A stretch of 26,168 bases of DNA from a virus: the IMG/VR virus record IMGVR_UViG_3300021368_001102, positions 1-26,168 of that record, one strand, 5' to 3'. Both the position numbers and the translations under genes were made by a program. Shown in pieces: positions 22,753 through 26,168 of this stretch. Below the pieces are notes generated by a model. It had not been told where the DNA came from, did not search any database, and saw nothing but the letters and a program-made list of their open reading frames with translations. Within the stretch, counting starts at the first letter, position 1. Each line of letters begins with the position of its first letter.

Positions 22753-23107
22753 ACCTACTAGGTGAAGTTCTAGCACCAGATTTAATATGTACTGTAGTTG
22801 CTGCCTGCCCTGCTACCATCCCAGCAGGTGCTAATATCGATAATCCTAATATCGCAACTGGTGAACCATTTACAAGTACAGTAGGTTCACCATTAATAAT
22901 TACATCCGGATGTATATCAACTGGACTACAAAAATGTGGTAGTGTTAAATCACCTACACGATGAGTAAAAAGTCCATTGATAATAACATTACTTGATGAA
23001 CCAGAAGCAAACGCTACTGGACCAGGTGGTAAATATCCAACTGGAGCCCAACATCCATGCCCTGTAGTTACATCAGAAGGTGTGGCAAGTGCAGCAAAAA
23101 GTGTCAT
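22748..23107 (-). CDS. PAAR-type baseplate spike-tip protein
   Basis: This 119-aa protein has the PAAR layout: short beta-hairpin repeats with VIINGLFTHRVGD (41-53) and VIINGEPTVLVNGSPVAIL (69-87). Candidate metal ligands are H17 (TGHGC), H58 and C60 (LPHFC) and H66 (DIHPD), giving the three-His/one-Cys set described for PAAR tips. In T4 the equivalent is gp5.4, a small cone capping the gp5 spike and sharpening it for membrane puncture; PAAR proteins do the same in type VI secretion. Its ATG overlaps the stop of the 427-aa gene by four bases (ATGA), indicating translational coupling. The product is a little longer than T4 gp5.4 (about 97 aa), with extra N- and C-terminal residues. Confidence 0.9.
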   Translation of the reverse strand: MTLFAALATPSDVTTGHGCWAPVGYLPPGPVAFASGSSSNVIINGLFTHRVGDLTLPHFCSPVDIHPDVIINGEPTVLVNGSPVAILGLSILAPAGMVAGQAATTVHIKSGARTSPSRL

Positions 23108-24387
23108 TCTAGAGGCTCCGGTTCGTAACTTGAATCATCACTAATAAATGGTGTACTATCTGGATCATACTCATAACTTGAATCACCTATAACATCACCA
23201 ATAACATTTCCAAATGTAGATGTGAGTGTACTAATTCCTGCATTGAAATCTTGATTAATACGGAAACACTCACTCTCTAAGTCATCACCACCTGTTGATC
23301 GATCAGGTACTTGATTTAAATCTTCATAAACTTCAGGATCGCAATTACCATGACCTATTAATTCATTCGCACATAATAACTTTAATACCGCTAAAATATC
23401 ATTTTGTGAATCTACTGTCATATGACATATAATAGGAGTCTTTAATAAAATAGGTGGTGGATTTGATGTAAATGGTGGAAAATATGGTAAATATATAACA
23501 CTATCTATCACACAAAGATAGTAAAATCTCATCTTTTTGATTTCACTCGCTTTCCATTGAACGATCTGCTCGGCACAACGAAGATATGGTAGCATTATTT
23601 CCTCAATGCACCCGGCAGTTAACATATTCTGTGAAAAAAAGGTGAAAGGGGTAATACCACTTGCACCAAAATCTTTTATATTCTCTCGGTATAATGGCAT
23701 TTTTACCTTATTGCCTGGCATCGTAAATCTACCATTAATATTATATCTCGCATACACATCACGATGCTTTAAAACCCATTCCCTATCAGTCCAGTTCCTT
23801 TCAGTATAATATCCCGATATACTCTTAGTAAACGTCGTATAACCTCTACCAGTACCTCCTTCTGGTGACCAAGATACATCCGGTATTAGTATCGGTGGAT
23901 TTGCATCGTTAAGTTCCTCACAAGTTATATACGGTTCGAAAAATGGCCCAGGACCTAGATTACTTAAACTTGGATTGGGGGCCCACCATGGACTTACACC
24001 AATTCGTAATGCTGTCTCAAATGAACGAGTGGTACTACCAATATCTGTAATCTCTGGTAGAGGATCCTCCAAAAAACAAGCAAATGGACCTGTAATATTC
24101 ATATCCAGTATCTTTTCATAAAGAAAAGACGGGATTGCAGTTACATCTATCGTAAACAAATCATACGGCGAAATATATTCTGGATTGTCTTCCTCTAATG
24201 AACCTACTAAATCTCGTATATCCTTGATGATTTGTGGTACTTCGACGCTTAAAAATGGCTTTAACTCAAATTGCCCGCGAGGAATTAATAAAGCAGCACT
24301 TAATTCACTCTCCTTTGCTAATCTTTCTAATGTCTCTACAGTATATGGTGATCCAGTAGTAACCCCACTATTGATTAATGTAGCCAT
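23104..24387 (-). CDS. Virion structural protein of unknown function, 427 aa, coupled to the PAAR gene
   Basis: I do not recognise this protein. It starts MATLINSGVTTGSPYTVETL and ends in an acidic, Ser/Tyr-rich tail (DSSYEYDPDS, then DDSSYEPEPLE). At least nine cysteines are spread through it (for example FACFLED, TCEELND, AGCIEEI, RCAEQIV, YLCVIDS, ESECFRIN), more than in the neighbouring structural proteins. There is no signal peptide or membrane helix. Its TGA overlaps the PAAR ATG (ATGA), so the two are probably made in ratio and may work together at the spike or hub. The ATG is preceded by GTGAAAAG at suitable spacing and by a late-promoter-like AATAAATA. A hub, spike or inner baseplate role is inferred from context only. 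Confidence 0.85.
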   Translation of the reverse strand: MATLINSGVTTGSPYTVETLERLAKESELSAALLIPRGQFELKPFLSVEVPQIIKDIRDLVGSLEEDNPEYISPYDLFTIDVTAIPSFLYEKILDMNITGPFACFLEDPLPEITDIGSTTRSFETALRIGVSPWWAPNPSLSNLGPGPFFEPYITCEELNDANPPILIPDVSWSPEGGTGRGYTTFTKSISGYYTERNWTDREWVLKHRDVYARYNINGRFTMPGNKVKMPLYRENIKDFGASGITPFTFFSQNMLTAGCIEEIMLPYLRCAEQIVQWKASEIKKMRFYYLCVIDSVIYLPYFPPFTSNPPPILLKTPIICHMTVDSQNDILAVLKLLCANELIGHGNCDPEVYEDLNQVPDRSTGGDDLESECFRINQDFNAGISTLTSTFGNVIGDVIGDSSYEYDPDSTPFISDDSSYEPEPLE

Positions 24388-24438
24388 TTAACTTTTCACG
24401 GCAAATTTTTCTGGGCGAATTTTTTTTTATTCTCGATA

Positions 24439-24446
24439 ATATTTAT
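24439..24446 (-). promoter_or_regulatory. Late-promoter-like AATAAATA
   Basis: AATAAATA on the minus strand (one mismatch to the T4 late consensus) lies 51 nt before the ATG of the 427-aa gene, in the gap after the early-block terminator. It is the only candidate start for that late transcript in the window. Confidence 0.5.
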
Positions 24447-24486
24447 TGCTCGTTTGGATACTTTTGTAGGTTAGAAAGTGCTAGAT

Positions 24487-24511
24487 GGGACCCGGTTCGC
24501 CCGGCCGCGCC
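24487..24511. other. GC-rich 25-mer in AT-rich intergenic DNA
   Basis: Twenty-two of these 25 bases are G or C, in a gap that is otherwise AT-rich. It contains CCGG-TTCGC-CCGG, which can fold into a short hairpin. It sits between the early-block terminator (24515-24545) and the late promoter at 24439. No function assigned. Confidence 0.5.
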
Positions 24512-24514
24512 AAT

Positions 24515-24545
24515 ATAACAAATAAGGGGCAAATTAACTGCCCCT
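24515..24545 (-). terminator. Rho-independent terminator closing the early block
   Basis: On the minus strand AGGGGCA and TGCCCCT form a perfect 7-bp stem around a 7-base loop, followed by the T-rich TATTTGTTAT. It lies 73 bases after the HicA-like stop and separates the accessory genes from the late structural genes. Confidence 0.75.
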
Positions 24546-24618
24546 CAGTGTTAATTAGTGACCCTTCGTAAAGTGTAACTGTGCCTTGCGAGGTTTCTGT
24601 GCTTTAAGTTTGATAATC

Positions 24619-24789
24619 TTAAACTCGCTGTAGTTGTTTTGCGATGAGTTTGCCTGTGAAATCATTTTTAACGTGATAGGGGATTGTGATGCTGTGCTCA
24701 TGTTTTGTGAAGACATAGTGTGATCCACCGTTACGTTTTTTAGTCCAACCTTGCAACTTAGCAAGTTTGAATAGTTGTTTCGTTGTCAT
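24619..24789 (-). CDS. HicA-like mRNA interferase family protein, 56 aa
   Basis: The frame runs from the ATG at 24789 to TAA at 24619. The protein begins MTTKQLFKLAKLQGWTKKRN, then GGSHYVFTKHEHSITIPYHV, then a GKLIAKQLQRV helix. This is the compact double-stranded-RNA-binding-like layout of HicA/YcfA proteins: an N-terminal helix ending in GW, a G-S-H segment with the catalytic histidine (H24), a beta strand ending in IPYH, and a closing helix equivalent to the L..ILKQ helix. The length is normal for HicA (about 55-85 aa). Its ATG overlaps the upstream stop by four bases (ATGA), so it depends on translation of the 66-aa gene. No HicB-type antitoxin is visible. It could act as a toxin, an RNase against host mRNA, or a non-catalytic RNA-binding protein. 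Confidence 0.75.
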   Translation of the reverse strand: MTTKQLFKLAKLQGWTKKRNGGSHYVFTKHEHSITIPYHVKNDFTGKLIAKQLQRV

Positions 24790-24986
24790 ACAATATCAGC
24801 AGAAACAATACGCTTAGCACCAGGTGCGTGAGTGTAACGATTGCGGTCAGGATTAACGTGCCCTTCGTAACCATTGACAGACTTACGTTCTGCCGCTGCT
24901 TGTACATAAGCAGGCAGTGCAATGTTCATCTCATGATGCACAAATTGAATGCGCTTGGTGATAAGTGAGGAGCAGACGTGATACAT
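24786..24986 (-). CDS. Small hypothetical protein coupled to the HicA-like gene
   Basis: Up to 66 aa from the ATG at 24986 (MYHVCSSLITKRIQFVHHEM). A start at M20 (24929, MNIALPAYVQAAAERKSVNG) is equally plausible and gives 47 aa; neither has a clear Shine-Dalgarno sequence. The C-terminal half is basic, with YEGHVNPDRNRYTHAPGAKR. It does not look like HicB, which normally has a partial RNase H-like fold plus a helix-turn-helix or ribbon-helix-helix domain. The ATGA overlap with the HicA-like gene makes it the natural candidate for a partner, but that is position only. Function unknown. Confidence 0.6.
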   Translation of the reverse strand: MYHVCSSLITKRIQFVHHEMNIALPAYVQAAAERKSVNGYEGHVNPDRNRYTHAPGAKRIVSADIV

Positions 24987-25018
24987 AACGAAGTGAGAAA
25001 AGTGTGCTAGGGTTAGTG

Positions 25019-25192
25019 TCAGTCGCGGTCTGAAATGTTCCAGGTGCCAGACTGTACCTCAGGGGCAGGAAATGGGAAGGGGCGACCCTCAGCAAATGCC
25101 TTGCGATTAGCGGCGGATCGTGCCTGCATCTGATTGTAGCGGGTGGTATAGTCTGCCAGGATTGCGGCGAGGTCGATCTTAGGGTTGGTCAT
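25019..25192 (-). CDS. Small hypothetical early protein, about 57 aa
   Basis: From the ATG at 25192 the protein begins MTNPKIDLAAILADYTTRYN and ends TWNISDRD. An in-frame ATG at 25216 would add MTSVQTKQ, but it overlaps the TATAAT of the upstream module and may not be in the transcript. The first half is probably helical (AAILADYTTRYNQMQARSAA); the second is Pro-rich (GRPFPFPAPE). No family recognised. GC content is high (35 of 60 bases at 25081-25140), unlike the structural genes. Confidence 0.65.
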   Translation of the reverse strand: MTNPKIDLAAILADYTTRYNQMQARSAANRKAFAEGRPFPFPAPEVQSGTWNISDRD

Positions 25193-25271
25193 TTGCTTTG
25201 TTTGAACTGAAGTCATTATAGGCACAGGCGGGGGCGGTCTGGGGTCGCCTCTGTGCCAGTTAGGCAGGTGG
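25190..25271 (-). repeat. Hairpin/TATAATG module, copy 1
   Basis: This 82-base element on the minus strand ends at the ATG of the 57-aa gene. It has CCACCTGCCTAACTGGCACAG, a second arm ending CGCCTGTGCC, then TATAATG and a 24-base leader ending AAACAAAGCAAATG. The GGCACAG/CTGTGCC inverted repeat matches copy 3 exactly, and both copies are 82 bases. TATAAT is a good -10 box for host sigma-70 RNA polymerase; no convincing -35 was found. Confidence 0.7.
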
Positions 25272-25283
25272 TGTGAGTTAGTG

Positions 25284-25493
25284 TCACCCACCACCGTAAA
25301 CATAGGATACAACACCGGCAGGATGATTCACACCTTCGATAACAGTGAACTCGGTATCTTCATGATCAAAATCTTCAGCATTGAAAAATTGATCGATGAA
25401 AAATTCACGACACTGTGCCATAGATTCAGCAGCGATTACACACATTCCGGGGGTGTAATCACAGAGCACGTTGTTGATGATGTAGAGGTTCAT
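25284..25493 (-). CDS. Small hypothetical early protein, 69 aa
   Basis: From the ATG at 25493 the protein begins MNLYIINNVLCDYTPGMCVI and ends VSYVYGGG. It looks like a compact alpha/beta fold with an acidic middle (FNAEDFDHEDTEF). An in-frame ATG at 25517 would add MVSTTNKA but overlaps the -10-like TATAAT of module copy 2. I recognise no named family, though small proteins of this style are common in cyanophage early regions. The two cysteines (CDY, GMC) are seven residues apart. Confidence 0.7.
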   Translation of the reverse strand: MNLYIINNVLCDYTPGMCVIAAESMAQCREFFIDQFFNAEDFDHEDTEFTVIEGVNHPAGVVSYVYGGG

Positions 25494-25540
25494 TGCTTTG
25501 TTTGTTGTTGAAACCATTATAGACACAAGGGGGGACGCTT
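25491..25540 (-). repeat. Hairpin/TATAATG module, copy 2 (shortened)
   Basis: On the minus strand this copy has AAAGCGTCCCCCCTTGTGTC, TATAATG and a leader ending AACAAACAAAGCAATG identical to copy 3. The 5' arm of the inverted repeat is missing or degenerate, so no strong hairpin forms. Confidence 0.65.
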
Positions 25541-25560
25541 TGGGGGCGATGGTGGACAGT

Positions 25561-25806
25561 TCAGAGATCGCCCATCATGGCGTTCATCTCGTCTGCATCG
25601 ATGGCAGGATCATCCCAACGCACCCCATCGCCCGTGGTGACCAGATGGCGTCCGATCATGCCGTCAGTCATGCAGCGCACGAACTTATCCCAAGGGGTCT
25701 CACCCTCAGCGAACTCTACACACGCCTTAGCGGTGTTGTAAAGAAATTCATCGTTACCAACCCAGAGGGCGGCATTCCAGGTTTCGTAGTTGGCGAATCC
25801 GTTCAT
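25561..25806 (-). CDS. Small NYETWN-motif phage protein, 81 aa
   Basis: From the ATG at 25806 the protein begins MNGFANYETWNAALWVGNDE and continues FLYNTAKACVEF, then a conserved-looking acidic end. The NYETWN...WxxND(E) opening recurs, to my memory, in small proteins of many phages infecting different bacteria, but I know no established function. An in-frame ATG at 25830 would add MVSTTNKA and overlaps TATAAT of module copy 3. GC content is very high (39 of 60 bases at 25621-25680). It is followed by module copy 2 and the 69-aa gene. Confidence 0.75.
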   Translation of the reverse strand: MNGFANYETWNAALWVGNDEFLYNTAKACVEFAEGETPWDKFVRCMTDGMIGRHLVTTGDGVRWDDPAIDADEMNAMMGDL

Positions 25807-25885
25807 TGCTTTGTTTGTTGTTGAAACCATTATAGGCACAGGCAGGGGCGCTTCGCGGTCGCCCCTGTGCCACTTAGGCAAGTGG
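25804..25885 (-). repeat. Hairpin/TATAATG module, copy 3
   Basis: This 82-base element lies between the ArdA-like stop and the NYETWN gene. On the minus strand it has a small perfect hairpin CCACTT-GCCT-AAGTGG, the GGCACAG/CTGTGCC inverted repeat with GC-rich inner pairing (GGGCG/CGCCC), TATAATG, and the leader ending AACAAACAAAGCAATG. Same length and layout as copy 1. Confidence 0.75.
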
Positions 25886-25894
25886 TTTTTCTCT

Positions 25895-26168
25895 TTAGTT
25901 ATCAGCAAAGATATGAACGGGGCAGTATGTAGAACCATCGTTACATGCTGTGAAATCGTAATACAAAGCACTGTCCCAAGTTGCTTCCCAATCAACAACA
26001 ATAGCGGCAGGAATATCTAAACACATGGTGTTAGTGTAAAATTCCTCTGCAAAGTCAGCGGTAGATTGATAGCAACCCTGATAGCGTTCGTCACAATTTT
26101 CGACGTAAGATACGCATCCTTGCTCTTCAATCAGGGCATCAACTGCCTCGAATCCGATTGCTTCACCA
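25895..26168 (-). CDS. ArdA-like antirestriction protein (partial, N-terminus off window)
   Basis: The C-terminal 90 residues are present, ending at TAA 25895. The segment RYQGCYQSTADFAEEFYTNT, then IPAAIVVDWEATWDSALYYD and HIFADN, fits the ArdA pattern of a Y.G.(Y/F).S..DFA.E(F) motif followed by a D(W/Y)...W...L segment. ArdA proteins are acidic DNA mimics that block type I restriction enzymes and sometimes the matching methylases; in phages they act early after DNA entry. The fragment is acidic, as expected. Its position at the head of a block of small accessory genes suits an early anti-defence role. The start and N-terminal domain cannot be seen. Confidence 0.75.
   Translation of the reverse strand, partial: GEAIGFEAVDALIEEQGCVSYVENCDERYQGCYQSTADFAEEFYTNTMCLDIPAAIVVDWEATWDSALYYDFTACNDGSTYCPVHIFADN

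Noticed and set aside
24447-24512. Possible tRNA or tRNA 3' end (GGTTCGCC followed by ...GCGCCA)
   Set aside because: No 5' acceptor strand pairs with the 3' end, the T-loop lacks the conserved A58, and no anticodon arm can be drawn.
24555-24764. A 69-codon minus-strand frame over the HicA-like gene
   Set aside because: It starts at a TTG inside the HicA-like gene in another frame, has a Ser/Gln/Asn-rich composition typical of out-of-frame translation, and lacks a ribosome-binding site. Only its basic last 20 residues lie outside the HicA-like gene.
25193-25315. N-terminal extension of the 57-aa gene up to 25315
   Set aside because: It would translate the hairpin/TATAATG module into a His/Pro-rich stretch (HLPNWHRGDPRPPPPVP). 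The same stretch appears in the false extension of the NYETWN gene because the module is repeated.
25190-25830. CRISPR-like array from the three regularly spaced repeats
   Set aside because: There are only three copies, about 300 bases apart with genes between them, one copy is degenerate, and there are no cas genes.
25870-25895. Plus-strand terminator (CCACTT-AGGC-AAGTGG then TTTTTCTCTTT)
   Set aside because: The shape is good, but no plus-strand gene precedes it. The hairpin is part of the repeated module, and copy 1 lacks the T-run.
25807-26001. N-terminal extension of the NYETWN gene up to 26001
   Set aside because: It would overlap the ArdA-like coding region and run through the hairpin module. 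The conserved NYETWN opening begins just after the ATG at 25806.

Overview
The window looks like part of the genome of a T4-like (Straboviridae-related) cyanophage of marine Synechococcus or Prochlorococcus. The evidence is baseplate genes in T4 order (25, 6, 7-like, 8-like), T4-type late promoters (TATAAATA and close variants), very large AT-rich structural genes, and small accessory proteins of types common in cyanomyoviruses. Every gene I accept lies on the minus strand, so transcription runs from high to low coordinates. The named assignments rest on motifs and on my memory of T4 protein sequences. No database search was run.

Right end (about 24,619-26,168): a presumably early, accessory block. 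It holds the C-terminal part of an ArdA-like antirestriction protein that runs off the window, three small genes each preceded by a related hairpin/TATAATG module, a small unknown gene, and a 56-codon HicA-like RNase gene coupled to it by an ATGA overlap. Part of this block (about 25,020-25,890) is much more GC-rich than the rest. A hairpin terminator at 24,515-24,545 closes it.

Middle (about 21,949-24,387): late genes. A 427-aa protein of unknown function overlaps the start of a PAAR-type spike-tip protein. Four small genes follow (84, 63, 48 and 61 aa), punctuated by late-promoter-like sequences whose TAA also serves as the stop codon of the gene before.

Left (1-21,925): the baseplate wedge operon. 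It runs gp25, gp6, a 3,760-aa gp7-like protein, a 200-aa protein, a 707-aa gp8-like protein, and a protein of at least 1,874 aa with a DUF4815-like N-terminus that continues past position 1. Intergenic gaps are minimal, and late promoters precede gp25, gp8 and the last giant gene. In T4, gp6, gp7, gp8, gp25 and gp53, together with gp10, gp11 and gp9, build the baseplate wedges around a central hub and spike. Here the wedge proteins appear greatly enlarged, with YHYH-like, beta-repeat and duplicated helical modules added to the gp7 core. These may decorate the baseplate or contact the host.

I saw no tRNA, rRNA, CRISPR array, insertion sequence or convincing plus-strand gene. No stretch longer than 300 bases lacks a gene.
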